The position numbers and the translations under genes are program-made. Of a stretch of DNA of 30,635 nt, positions 1 to 7,451 are shown one piece after another; within the stretch, counting starts at the first letter, position 1; every line of letters starts with the position of its first letter. The stretch comes from CAZCWM01 sp964622625. Lineage in GTDB: Bacteria; Planctomycetota; Phycisphaerae; Phycisphaerales; Phycisphaeraceae. The notes under the pieces were generated by a model. The model was not told the origin of the DNA and did not search any database. It worked only from the letters and a program-made list of their open reading frames with translations. The stretch lies in the NCBI GenBank assembly GCA_964622625.1, contig CAZUUQ010000031.1, positions 1-30,635 of the forward strand. Direction: 5' to 3'.

Positions 1-482
1 GCCACTTCGCTGATGCGCGTGGCGCCCTTGGTGATGACCACGAACTGCACGATGATGAGGATCAGGAAGAGGATGAGTCCGACGACGAGGTTGCCGCCGG
101 CGACGAACGAGCTGAAGGCCTCGATGACCTTGCCGGCCACGCCGACGGCCTCTTCGGCGGTGGCGGCGTCGGCGGCGAGAATGAGGCGGGTGGTGGCGAT
201 GTTCAGCACCAGGCGAAAGAGCGTGGTGCACAGCAGGATGGAGGGGAAGACCGAAAAATCAAGGGGTTTTTCGACGTAGAGGGTGGTCAGCAGGATGAGG
301 GCGGCCAGGGCGAGGTTGGCGGCGATCAGCAGGTCGAGGATGGCCGGCGGCATCGGCACGACGATGACCGCCAGCAGTGCCAGCAGCGCGGCCGGCACGA
401 AGAGCGACTGGTACTTGCCCAGCGCCTGGACCCAGGGGGGAATCGCCAATCTGGGAGTCTGCTGTGCCACCCGTGACGCCAT
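1..482 (-). CDS. flhA: FlhA, flagellar export gate protein (N-terminal part, cut by window edge)
   Basis: This is the first 160 residues of FlhA, the large membrane protein of the flagellar type III export gate that binds chaperone-substrate complexes and uses proton flow for export. Reading from the ATG at 482 there are hydrophobic segments at about residues 27-45 and 51-70. The FHIPEP-family signature region follows (RLVLNIATTRLIL, about 90-102), then GKVIEAFSSFVAGGN (about 117-131), a further membrane segment, and ITKGATRISEVA at the window edge. The stretch between TRLIL and GKVIEAF is a few residues longer than I expect for the family. The AAGG just before the ATG is too close to act as a normal ribosome site; a GTG four codons later is an alternative start. 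It follows flhB after a spacer of about 208 bp, the usual flhB-flhA order. The C-terminal cytoplasmic domain lies outside the window. Confidence 0.96.
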   Translation of the reverse strand, partial: MASRVAQQTPRLAIPPWVQALGKYQSLFVPAALLALLAVIVVPMPPAILDLLIAANLALAALILLTTLYVEKPLDFSVFPSILLCTTLFRLVLNIATTRLILAADAATAEEAVGVAGKVIEAFSSFVAGGNLVVGLILFLILIIVQFVVITKGATRISEV

Positions 483-597
483 CCTTGGCTGAGCGAATCA
501 ACTGATGCGACTCGGTCGGGCCGCACGGCGCGAGAAACGCCGTGACGAGAGTGCCGGTCCTCCATGACCGACGGTGCGCTTAACATAGCACGTCGGC

Positions 598-624
598 CGC
601 GATGATGAAAGCGCCTTCATCGCG
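598..624. repeat. Short hairpin between flhB and flhA
   Basis: CGCGATGA (598-605) and TCATCGCG (617-624) form a perfect 8-bp stem with an 11-nt loop in the 208-bp spacer between flhB and flhA. No T-run follows on either strand, so it does not look like an intrinsic terminator. Nothing else recognisable was seen in this spacer. A role in RNA processing or stability is possible but unproven. Confidence 0.3.
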
Positions 625-690
625 TCTTGAGAATCCACAACTTGTCATCAGCGCGACGCCGTCGGCGCGTCGCGCTTCGCCGCGCACGCG

Positions 691-1761
691 TCAGGCCGAG
701 CGGCGGCCGCTGACGCGGTAGACATACGCGAGAATCTCGGCGACCGCGCCGTAGAACTGCGGGGGCACCTCCTGGCCGACTTCGACGGCCGCGTAGAGCG
801 CTCGGGCCAGCTCCTTGCGTTCAACCATGGGCACGCCGTGGGCCGCGGCCAGGTGGCGGATGCGCATGGCCAGGTAGTCGGCCCCCTTGGCCACGACCTT
901 GGGCGCGGCCATGGTCTGACGATCGTACTGCAGGGCAACGGCGAAGTGCGTGGGGTTGGTCACGATGACATCGGCCCTGGGCACAGCCTGGTTGATGCGT
1001 TGCAGGGCCAGTTGCCGGGCGACGCGGCCGCGCCGCTGCTTGATCAGCGGATCGCCCTCCATGCGCTTGAGTTCTTCCTTGATCTCCTGCTTGGTCATGC
1101 GCAGGTCGCGGTCGCGCTGCCATCGCTGGAAGGCGTAATCGGAGACGCCGAGCACCAGCAGAATGGCCGCCAGGGCCAGCGACAGCATGAAGACCAGCTC
1201 GCAGGCGCCCTTGAACATGGGCAGCGGATCGAGCGTGGCCAGCAGGAGGATTCTGGGCATCTGCCAACCGATGACGACGACGGCGACGACGGCGATGGCG
1301 GCGGTCTTGGCGAGGTTCATGACCAGGCGCATGCCGGCCCGGGCGTTGAAGAGGTTCTTGACGCCCTGCAGCGGCGAGAGCTTGCTGAGGCGCGGGGTCA
1401 GCGGCTTGCCGGTGACGAGGATGCCGACCTGGAGCATGCCGGCCAGCAGGACGACGGCGGCCATGGCCAGCAGCAGCGGCCCGCAGGCCTCGGCCACGCG
1501 GGCGGCGGCGTAGGCCAGGACGTTGACCACGTCGTCAACGCGGGCCACGTTGGCCGACTGTTCGCCTGACAGCATCGCGGCCATGGTCTGGCGCATGCTG
1601 GTGAGCATGCGCATGCCCAGCATCCAGAGCAGGAAGGCGGCGGCGACCATGGCCAGGGCGGCGGTAAGATCCTGGCTCTTGGCGACCTGGCCCTCCTCGC
1701 GGGCTTCGTCGCGGCGGCGCTGCGTCGGGGCTTCGGTTTTTTCCTGATCGGTTTCGGCCAT
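691..1761 (-). CDS. flhB: FlhB, flagellar export gate protein and substrate-specificity switch
   Basis: FlhB is a membrane protein of the flagellar type III export gate; it changes export specificity from rod/hook to filament substrates after cleaving itself. The 356-residue product starts with the charged N-terminus usual for the family (MAETDQEKTEAPTQRRRDEA). Several hydrophobic stretches follow (about 35-50, 95-115, 150-168, 188-208), then a cytoplasmic domain containing NPTH at about 269-272, the autocleavage site between Asn and Pro. The QEIKEELKRMEGDPLIKQR stretch ahead of it is also typical. Length matches the family. The ATG at 1761 has only a weak purine-rich sequence upstream. It is separated from fliR by a 285-bp spacer filled with repeat-like sequence, unusual in this otherwise compact run. 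Confidence 0.97.
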   Translation of the reverse strand: MAETDQEKTEAPTQRRRDEAREEGQVAKSQDLTAALAMVAAAFLLWMLGMRMLTSMRQTMAAMLSGEQSANVARVDDVVNVLAYAAARVAEACGPLLLAMAAVVLLAGMLQVGILVTGKPLTPRLSKLSPLQGVKNLFNARAGMRLVMNLAKTAAIAVVAVVVIGWQMPRILLLATLDPLPMFKGACELVFMLSLALAAILLVLGVSDYAFQRWQRDRDLRMTKQEIKEELKRMEGDPLIKQRRGRVARQLALQRINQAVPRADVIVTNPTHFAVALQYDRQTMAAPKVVAKGADYLAMRIRHLAAAHGVPMVERKELARALYAAVEVGQEVPPQFYGAVAEILAYVYRVSGRRSA

Positions 1762-1798
1762 GGGTCACTCACTCGCGATCGGTGGGTATTTCGGGTGG

Positions 1799-1842
1799 GT
1801 CGGCTGTCCCGGCCGACTCGCATGACGGGCGGGACGCCCGTC
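1799..1842. repeat. Two consecutive hairpins in the fliR-flhB spacer
   Basis: GTCGGC (1799-1804) pairs with GCCGAC (1812-1817). Just after it GACGGGC (1824-1830) pairs with GCCCGTC (1836-1842). These GC-rich palindromes sit directly upstream of flhB and belong to a 285-bp spacer that looks like a patchwork of dispersed intergenic repeats. They have no T-tract and are not convincing terminators. Confidence 0.5.
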
Positions 1843-1868
1843 CCACCGTCTGATCGATCACACAGCCT

Positions 1869-1992
1869 GTAGGGCGGGTAGAGCGCAGCGAAACCCGCCG
1901 TGGTTCTGCGACGCACCCGACGATTGCCGGATTTTGCGGTGCGTTTAACGCTTTGCGTTGCTGAAACCGTCGCTCCGCTCTACGCACCCTAC
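1869..1992. repeat. Imperfect inverted repeat with arms of about 28 bp between fliR and flhB
   Basis: The left arm begins GTAGGGCGGGTAGAGCGCAG at 1869. The right arm, read on the minus strand from 1992, begins GTAGGGTGCGTAGAGCGGAG. The arms share about 20 of their first 24 bases and enclose about 65 bp containing further GGTGCG/CGCACC words. From general knowledge this resembles the short GTAGGGTGCGTAGAGCG-type repeats scattered between genes in many GC-rich bacteria. No ORF or transposase is associated. Copy number in this genome cannot be judged from one window. Confidence 0.6.
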
Positions 1993-2046
1993 TGAGACTT
2001 TCGACCATGGGACAGTGATCCACTTCTCTGTTGACGGTCGGTCGAA

Positions 2047-2922
2047 CTACGGGCCGATCCAGAGGGCGACGCTTTCGAGCATGTGGCGCATGGTTTCGGC
2101 GAAGGCTTCGCCCTGGACGGCGACGACGGCGACCAGCAGCATCAGGCCCATGAGGATGCGCAGGGGAAAGCCGATGCTGAGGATGTTCATCTGCGGCACG
2201 GTGCGGGCGATGAAACCCATGGCGATGGTTTCCAGAAAGATCAGGCACAGCAGCGGGCCGGAGACGCGCAGCCCCAGCGCGAAGGCTGAGCCGAGCAGCG
2301 CGACGACCAGCTCGACGAGGCGTCCGTCGGCCCGCAGTCCGCCGAGGGGAATGGTGTGGAAGCTGTTGACCAGCGTGCCGAGCACGACGCGGTGGCCGCC
2401 CAGCAGCAGGAAGATGGCGATGGCCATGACGAAGTAGAACTGTCCGATGGGTCCGTCGTCGCTGCCTTGTTCGGGGTTGAAGACGCCGGCGAGTCCGAAA
2501 CCGAGCTGCTGGTCGATGATCTGGCCGGCCACTTGCAGGCCAAGCAGGGCCAGGCCGGTGCAGAAGCCGATGGCCAGGCCGATGAGCAGTTCGAGCCCGA
2601 TCCAGGGCACAAGGTTCCACAGTGACAGGCCGTGCTGGATGACGGCGGTGATGGAGGCGGCCGCGAGGGTATCGGCCAGCGGCGCGGCCGGCAGGGATGC
2701 GCTGATGACCACACCCTCCGCGGTGAGATCGATGGGCGCGACTCCGCCGATGAGCATGGGATAGACGCACAGCGACAGGCCGAAGGCGAGCAGGGCCTTG
2801 ACGCGGGCCGGCAGGATCGTGCTGCCGAAAACCGGCCCGGCCAGGAAGATGCCGGTGAGGCGGAAGAGCACCAGCACCCAGGCGGGCAGATGGGCCAGCA
2901 GTGGTTCGTAGCCGACGGGCAA
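2047..2922 (-). CDS. fliR: FliR, flagellar export gate channel protein
   Basis: FliR is a membrane component of the FliP-FliQ-FliR export channel. The 291-residue product is hydrophobic throughout. It contains the family pattern FRLTGIFLAGPVFGSTILPARVK near residues 20-42, corresponding to the conserved N-terminal region of FliR/YscT/SpaR proteins, and a C-terminal GFPLRILMGLMLLVAVVAV segment. Length is close to the usual 255-265 plus a modest extension. The start is a TTG at 2922 preceded by GGAG at a suitable distance; I found no in-frame ATG near it, and this start gives the expected N-terminus. Unlike its neighbours, fliR is isolated on both sides by repeat-containing spacers (267 bp from fliQ, 285 bp to flhB). 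Confidence 0.96.
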   Translation of the reverse strand: MPVGYEPLLAHLPAWVLVLFRLTGIFLAGPVFGSTILPARVKALLAFGLSLCVYPMLIGGVAPIDLTAEGVVISASLPAAPLADTLAAASITAVIQHGLSLWNLVPWIGLELLIGLAIGFCTGLALLGLQVAGQIIDQQLGFGLAGVFNPEQGSDDGPIGQFYFVMAIAIFLLLGGHRVVLGTLVNSFHTIPLGGLRADGRLVELVVALLGSAFALGLRVSGPLLCLIFLETIAMGFIARTVPQMNILSIGFPLRILMGLMLLVAVVAVQGEAFAETMRHMLESVALWIGP

Positions 2923-2977
2923 AGGCGGAACTCCGTGCGAACGCGTTTTTCAACGGCAGGATGCGTTCCTGTCTTTC

Positions 2978-3134
2978 ACCGCCAAGACGCCAAGAGCGCC
3001 AAGGAAGACAAGGAAGACAAGTAAAACAAGGCACGGGAAAGTAAGTAAACCAAGGGCGGAACTGTCGGTCCGGTTTTGCGGCATTCCCACTACCTTTCTT
3101 CGCATCGTCCAGGCGTCCTTGGCGTCTTGGCGGT
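2978..3134. repeat. Inverted-repeat element between fliQ and fliR
   Basis: ACCGCCAAGACGCCAAG (2978-2994) is repeated exactly in inverted orientation at 3118-3134, with weaker similarity extending inward. The roughly 123-bp interior has purine-rich short tandem words (AAGGAAGAC twice around 3000-3020) and no credible ORF. The layout, with matched terminal arms and no coding capacity, resembles a miniature non-autonomous element or an intergenic palindromic repeat. The GCCAAGACGCCAAG word is one I associate with dispersed intergenic repeats in planctomycetes and other phyla. It fills most of the 267-bp gap between fliQ and fliR. Confidence 0.65.
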
Positions 3135-3189
3135 TTGCTTCGGCGGTTCGATTCGAGTGCGCTTCGACGATCCGGGCGATCCCGCTCGA

Positions 3190-3447
3190 TCACCCCAGGC
3201 CGCTGAACATGCGGGCGGAAAACTCGATGAGCATGCGGGCGACCCACGGGGTGATGAGGATGGCCACCAGGGCCATGCCGATGATCTTGGGCACGAAGCT
3301 GAGGGTCTGCTCCTGCACCTGGGTGACAGCCTGAAGGATGCTGACAGCCAGGCCGATGACCAGCCCGGCTACGAGAATCGGTGCGCTGAGCAGGAGCATG
3401 ACGCCCAGCGATTCACGGACCACGTCGGTTGCCTGATCGAAAGTCAC
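3190..3447 (-). CDS. fliQ: FliQ, flagellar export gate channel protein
   Basis: FliQ is a small two-helix membrane protein of the flagellar export channel. The 85-residue product has two hydrophobic segments, about 15-40 and 52-75, separated by the conserved loop VTQVQEQTLSFVPKI, which is diagnostic for the FliQ/SpaQ/YscS family. Length matches the normal 85-90 residues. The start is GTG at 3447, preceded by AAAGGAGG nine bases upstream, one of the strongest ribosome sites in the window. The open frame continues further upstream but there it merely shadows fliP in another frame. It lies 44 bp after fliP, in the usual P-Q-R order. Confidence 0.96.
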   Translation of the reverse strand: MTFDQATDVVRESLGVMLLLSAPILVAGLVIGLAVSILQAVTQVQEQTLSFVPKIIGMALVAILITPWVARMLIEFSARMFSGLG

Positions 3448-3491
3448 GGTGTTCTTCCTCCTTTGCGGTCCTGTACAAGCATGCGGCGTGG

Positions 3492-4445
3492 TCAACCCGC
3501 GCCGGCGACAAGGGTGAAGCTGTTGAGCAGATTTCCGGTGACAAGCCGCCAGCCGTCGACCAGCACGAACAGCAGCAGCTTGAACGGCAGGGAGATCAGC
3601 ACGGGCGGGAGCATGAGCATGCCCATGCTGATGAGCACGCTGGCGACGACCATGTCGATGATGAGGAACGGCAGATAGAGGCGAAAGCCCATGAGGAAGG
3701 AGACCTTCAGTTCGCTGAGCATGAAGGCGGGCACGAGCGAGAGCATGTCGACGTCCTGGCGGGTGAGCTGATCGGGTTTCGATGTGTCGATGCCGCGGTA
3801 GTTGAGGATCATGTAGATGTCGGCATGGTTGGCGGCATGGTCGATCTGGGCGAACATGAAGTCGCGCAGGGGCTGGCGGGCCCGCTGCCAGGCGGTGAAC
3901 TGGTCGATCTCGCCGCGCTGGAGCGGGGCGACGGCCTCGGCATTGAGGCGTTCGAAGGTCGGGGCCATGATCAGCAGGCTCAGAAACAGGGCCAGGCCGA
4001 CGATCACCTGCCCCGGCGGCAACGACTGCGTGCCGATGGCCTGGCGCAGCAGGGCCAGCACGATGACAATGCGCGTGAAGCTGGTGCACATGATCACCAG
4101 CGAGGGGGCAAGGGTCAGAACGGTGATGAGCATGAGCACCGAGAGCGTGGCCGACAGGCCGCCCTCGACAGCCGGCTCATCAGCGGCCCCGGTCTGGCGC
4201 AGGCCGCGGGTCCAGGCGTCCAGACCGCGGCTTGCGTTCTCAATCACGGAGACGGGGTTGGTCGGATCGAGAGCCGCTTGCGTGCTGGTGGCAGTGGTGC
4301 CAGAAGTGCTGGTGGCCGTGCTGGTGGAAGTGGTGGCGGCCGCCTGCTGCGCATGAACGGGCGCGGCCGCGACGAGCAGCAGCAACCCGGCGAGCAGCGG
4401 GGCGCCGCAGGTGCGGGCGTGATGTCGCATTTTCCGGCTGGTCAT
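3492..4445 (-). CDS. fliP: FliP, flagellar export gate channel protein
   Basis: FliP is the main subunit of the export channel core. The 317-residue product has a signal peptide (hydrophobic core at about 15-30, likely cleavage after VHA). A Thr/Ser/Ala-rich stretch of about 30 residues follows, then the conserved family body: SLVIMCTSFTRIVIVLALLRQAIGTQSLPPGQV, the long periplasmic loop, and a C-terminal hydrophobic pair including LPFLIIDMVVASVLISMGMLMLPP. It is about 70 residues longer than E. coli FliP. The extra length is the low-complexity N-terminal segment, encoded by GCTGGTGG-like short repeats around 4277-4340 on the plus strand. Its ATG overlaps the fliO stop (ATGA), so the two are probably translationally coupled. 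Confidence 0.97.
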   Translation of the reverse strand: MTSRKMRHHARTCGAPLLAGLLLLVAAAPVHAQQAAATTSTSTATSTSGTTATSTQAALDPTNPVSVIENASRGLDAWTRGLRQTGAADEPAVEGGLSATLSVLMLITVLTLAPSLVIMCTSFTRIVIVLALLRQAIGTQSLPPGQVIVGLALFLSLLIMAPTFERLNAEAVAPLQRGEIDQFTAWQRARQPLRDFMFAQIDHAANHADIYMILNYRGIDTSKPDQLTRQDVDMLSLVPAFMLSELKVSFLMGFRLYLPFLIIDMVVASVLISMGMLMLPPVLISLPFKLLLFVLVDGWRLVTGNLLNSFTLVAGAG

Positions 4446-5371
4446 GCGCGCGTCTCCCGGCCGGGTGTGCGAAGCGGTTGCGGAGCCGGCCCCATGCGGG
4501 CGTCACGGTCGAGGTTGACCGCGGGGACGCCCAGGGGCTGGCGGACGATGTTTCGCAGGCGCGTCAGCAGGCTGCCGAGGCGGTCGCGGGCGCGGTCGGT
4601 GTGGAACTCGGCGTCGTCGGCTCCTTCGAGGTCGGCGGCGTCGAGCTGCTCGTAGTCACTGTTCATGCGGCCGAGCAGGTGGTCGAAGGCGCGGGTGGCG
4701 CTGCCGGCCTGGGCGCGGGAGACATCGGCCAGCAGGTCGGCGACCTCCTGGCCGTCGGTGACCTCGGCGAGCGTGCGCATGGTGCCGGCCGCATCGGCGA
4801 CGACGAGGATGCGCGGCCCCACGCGCAGCAGCAGGACGGATTGCCGCGGTCCGAGCGTGGTGCGACCGAGCACCTGCACGGCCGCGCCGAGCCGCCCCGC
4901 CCCACCGCTTCCGGGCGTCAGGCGGCGCAGTGCCGCGCGCAGCAGGAAGATCAGCCCGATGACCAGCACCATCGCGCCGAGGGTGCGGCCCCAGCCGACG
5001 GACAGGCTGTCGCGGCTGGTGGCGGCGACGGACTGGGCGGCATCGGGCGCGGGCGCGATGCCGGTCAGCGGCAGGCTTTCGCGGGCGGCGATGGCGGCGG
5101 AGGCGACAGGATCGGCGGGAACGGCGGGTGTCGGCGGATCGGCAGGCGGGGCGGGGGCAGCGGGGTTGGCCGGGGCGGCTGGTGACCGCGGCAGCGCGGG
5201 ACGTTCGGGTGAGGCGGCCAGACGCCGGGCCACGTCGGCCAGATCGGGCATGGCATCGACGCGGGGCGCATGGTTCTGCGCTGCCAGAGGCGCGGGGCAC
5301 AGGGTCAGCAGCAGCGCGACAAGCGATGCGATGGCGGCGGGATGAAATGGCGTTCGCGTGTTGCGTGGCAT
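4442..5371 (-). CDS. fliO: FliO-like flagellar export accessory protein
   Basis: FliO helps assemble the FliP ring of the flagellar export gate. The 309-residue product has a signal peptide (hydrophobic core about 12-27, then PLAAQ). A long Pro/Ala-rich linker (about 55-120) follows, then one membrane helix (about 131-147, LGAMVLVIGLIFLLRAAL) and a basic cytoplasmic tail. After that helix LGRTTLGPRQSVLLLRVGPRILVV matches the conserved FliO core. The position immediately before fliP, with an ATGA overlap, supports the call, because FliO sequences themselves are poorly conserved. It is longer than most FliO proteins because of the linker and a C-terminal extension rich in Asp and Arg. Confidence 0.9.
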   Translation of the reverse strand: MPRNTRTPFHPAAIASLVALLLTLCPAPLAAQNHAPRVDAMPDLADVARRLAASPERPALPRSPAAPANPAAPAPPADPPTPAVPADPVASAAIAARESLPLTGIAPAPDAAQSVAATSRDSLSVGWGRTLGAMVLVIGLIFLLRAALRRLTPGSGGAGRLGAAVQVLGRTTLGPRQSVLLLRVGPRILVVADAAGTMRTLAEVTDGQEVADLLADVSRAQAGSATRAFDHLLGRMNSDYEQLDAADLEGADDAEFHTDRARDRLGSLLTRLRNIVRQPLGVPAVNLDRDARMGPAPQPLRTPGRETRA

Positions 5372-5441
5372 TGGCCATCCTGGCCCTTTTCAGCCTTCGA
5401 CGAGCGGCTCCGCCGCCCGGGGGTGTCATGTCGCGGGCAGT

Positions 5442-5966
5442 TTACGTGCCGACCTCCTGGCGCGAGACGGCCTCCACCTGTTGTTCGAGGTCGGCGACGA
5501 TCTCGCTGATGCGAATGCAGAAATTGTCGTTGAGCACCAGCACCTCGCCGCGGGCCACGAGCCGGTTGTTGACGTACACGTCCACGGGATCGCCTGCCAG
5601 CTTGTCCAGCTCGACGACCGCGCCTTCGCCCAGGCGCAGGACGTCCTCGATGATCATCTGTGTGCGGCCCAGCTCGACCATGACCTGAAGCTCGACATCG
5701 CCGAGCAGGTCGATGGCGGCGGGATCGAGGGGCAGATCATCGACGGCGGCGGTGACGGCGTCCGCGTCGTCGAGATCGGCGGGCGCGTCGTCGGGCTGGT
5801 CGTTCCGGGCCGCCGCCGGCGCGGTGGTCTCGGCCGCCTGCTGAATCTCGCGGATCGAGGCCTGGGCTTCGGCCAGAGCGGCTTCCACGGCATCCTGATC
5901 GGAGGCGGAGGAGGCGGCCGGCGGCGGATCCTGCGGCGTCGGTCTGTCGGTTTTTTTGTCGGCCAT
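5442..5966 (-). CDS. fliN: FliN, flagellar motor switch protein
   Basis: FliN forms the lower part of the cytoplasmic C-ring and helps control rotation and export. From the ATG at 5966 the product is 174 residues. About 85 residues are a Pro/Ala/Asp-rich, probably disordered N-terminus. The SpoA domain follows (about 88-160): LLGDVELQVMVELGRTQM, then LGEGAVVELDKLAGDPVDVYVNN and RGEVLVLNDNFCIRISEI, all typical FliN motifs. A further in-frame start at 6011 is possible, but the 5966 ATG has AGGTGA upstream. It lies 73 bp after fliL. The gene normally found between them, fliM, is missing, and this protein has no FliM middle domain, so it is not a FliM-FliN fusion. Confidence 0.95.
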   Translation of the reverse strand: MADKKTDRPTPQDPPPAASSASDQDAVEAALAEAQASIREIQQAAETTAPAAARNDQPDDAPADLDDADAVTAAVDDLPLDPAAIDLLGDVELQVMVELGRTQMIIEDVLRLGEGAVVELDKLAGDPVDVYVNNRLVARGEVLVLNDNFCIRISEIVADLEQQVEAVSRQEVGT

Positions 5967-6039
5967 CCCTGGCTCACCTGGCTGCGGGCCGCAATCCGTC
6001 CGCCCGCTCACGCGCGCGGCCCGGTGCGGCGCCCCTGGG

Positions 6040-6567
6040 TTATATCTGGAACTCGGTGAACTTGTTCATCACGACTTCGCGGACGATCGGCTTGCCGTCC
6101 TCGTCAGCTCCGATTCGGGTGTCGAAACGGGCCTTGAGCTGGCGCTTGACGGTCGCCAGCGTCGGCTCGGTGAGCTGCGAGCGGTCGGCGCGGCTGATGA
6201 TCTCGCGCAGGTCCTCGGTGATCTGGGCGCGGTTGTTCTCGATCAGCTCGGTGACTTTCTGGCGGTGCTTTTCGGCGACCACGATATAGACTTCGGTGTC
6301 ATAGACGAAGGTCCGGCCGGTGCGGCTGTTGGGGAACTTGCCGGTGGCGACGTGCACCTCGCGCGGCTGCTGTGCGAGCATGACGGGGTCGGGCACGGCC
6401 GCGTCGGCGGACGCCTCTTCCGGTCCGCCCATCATCACGAACAGAGCGCCGACAACGCTCAACTGGATCGCCAGCAGCGCGCCGACGAGGATCAGCGTCT
6501 TGACCGGCAGTTTCCGTGCCGGCGGCTGGGCCTCGGGGGCGTTTTTTTTCTCTTTGTTATCGGCCAT
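6040..6567 (-). CDS. fliL: FliL, flagellar basal body-associated stator protein
   Basis: FliL is an inner-membrane protein that surrounds or supports the stator units. The 175-residue product has a short charged N-terminus, one membrane helix (about 23-46) and a periplasmic stomatin-like domain. FVYDTEVYIVVAEKHRQKVTELIENNRAQITEDLREIIS and the C-terminal IVREVVMNKFTEFQI (the family usually ends in a similar VxxVxFTxFxxQ pattern) support the call. The ATG at 6567 is preceded by AAGGA. It follows motB by about 86 bp, forming the motA-motB-fliL stator group. Confidence 0.95.
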   Translation of the reverse strand: MADNKEKKNAPEAQPPARKLPVKTLILVGALLAIQLSVVGALFVMMGGPEEASADAAVPDPVMLAQQPREVHVATGKFPNSRTGRTFVYDTEVYIVVAEKHRQKVTELIENNRAQITEDLREIISRADRSQLTEPTLATVKRQLKARFDTRIGADEDGKPIVREVVMNKFTEFQI

Positions 6568-6653
6568 GGCTGTTGATCCTTCGCACAGGTCCGCTCTTAC
6601 CGACGTCGGCCGATCGGCGGACGGACTTCAGTCCGCGTGGCGCGGGTCGGGCT

Positions 6654-7397
6654 TCAGGGGGCCTCAAGCTGCTGCATCTCCTCGACGAGCAGTCCGGTGA
6701 CGACGACCTCGACGCGGCGGTTGGGTGTGCGCTGGTCCTCCTCATACAGGCGTCGCACCAGCGGCTCGGTGTCGCCGCAGGCCACCAGGCGCAGACGTTC
6801 GGAGCGGATGCGGCCTTCGTAGCCGCTGAGATACTGCTCGACAGCCGCGGCGCGTGCGAAGCTCAGGGCCTTGAGGCCGGCGGGGTCGGCCCGCGGCGCT
6901 TCGCTGGAACTGGCGTGGCCGCGGATCTCAACGATGTTGTTGAAGCCGCGGATCCGCTCGGCGATCCAGCGCAGGTCGCGCCTGGCCATCTCGGTCAGCT
7001 CGGCCGATCCGGGCTCGAAGGTGATGCGGCTGCCGACGATGTAGCGCTCGCCGCGGCGGACCACGGTGACGGTGGGTTCGGGGCCCTCGGTGCCGGGATC
7101 GACGGCGCTGGACAGGTGCGGCTGGGTCTGCTGCTGGCGGGCGGTTTCCTCGAGGATCTTGATGAGGCTCTGATCCGGGTCGTCCTGCGTGGGCAGGGGG
7201 CCGCCGCCTCCCTTCATGCCGAAGGACTCCTGGATTTTCTCGACGATGGCGCGGTAGCGATCCTCCTGCTTCAGTTCGCTGAGGGCCACGAGGATCACGA
7301 AGAAGCACAGCAGCAGCGTCATCATGTCGCCATAGGTCAGCATCCACGCCGGCGCGCCGGCCGGGGGACACTTGATCTTTCTGGCTTTGCTGCTCAT
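6654..7397 (-). CDS. motB: MotB-like stator protein with OmpA peptidoglycan-binding domain
   Basis: MotB anchors the stator to peptidoglycan and carries the essential proton- or sodium-binding aspartate. From the ATG at 7397 the product is 247 residues. PAWMLTYGDMMTLLLCFFVILVAL (about 16-39) is the N-terminal membrane helix, with the conserved Asp at residue 24. A linker follows, then an OmpA-like domain (about 115-235) including VEIRGHASS and NRRVEVVV. It pairs with motA, 54 bp upstream in the direction of transcription. A GTG three codons earlier is an alternative start. I cannot tell from sequence alone whether the coupling ion is H+ or Na+. Confidence 0.96.
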   Translation of the reverse strand: MSSKARKIKCPPAGAPAWMLTYGDMMTLLLCFFVILVALSELKQEDRYRAIVEKIQESFGMKGGGGPLPTQDDPDQSLIKILEETARQQQTQPHLSSAVDPGTEGPEPTVTVVRRGERYIVGSRITFEPGSAELTEMARRDLRWIAERIRGFNNIVEIRGHASSSEAPRADPAGLKALSFARAAAVEQYLSGYEGRIRSERLRLVACGDTEPLVRRLYEEDQRTPNRRVEVVVTGLLVEEMQQLEAP

Positions 7398-7451
7398 GCG
7401 TGTCACTCGCGAACATCACGGGCGCGTCGGCGTCCGCTTCACAAAAGCGGC

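Noticed and set aside
1824..1842. Intrinsic terminator before flhB
   Set aside because: A strong stem, but no T-run on either strand and downstream genes of the same pathway continue.
1769..3247. 492-codon minus-strand frame spanning fliR and both repeat spacers
   Set aside because: Runs through repeats and overlaps fliR in another frame; Arg/Pro/His-rich product typical of a shadow.
3448..4089. Upstream extension of the fliQ frame
   Set aside because: The extension overlaps fliP out of frame and has no conserved sequence. The GTG at 3447 with AAAGGAGG gives the correct FliQ N-terminus.
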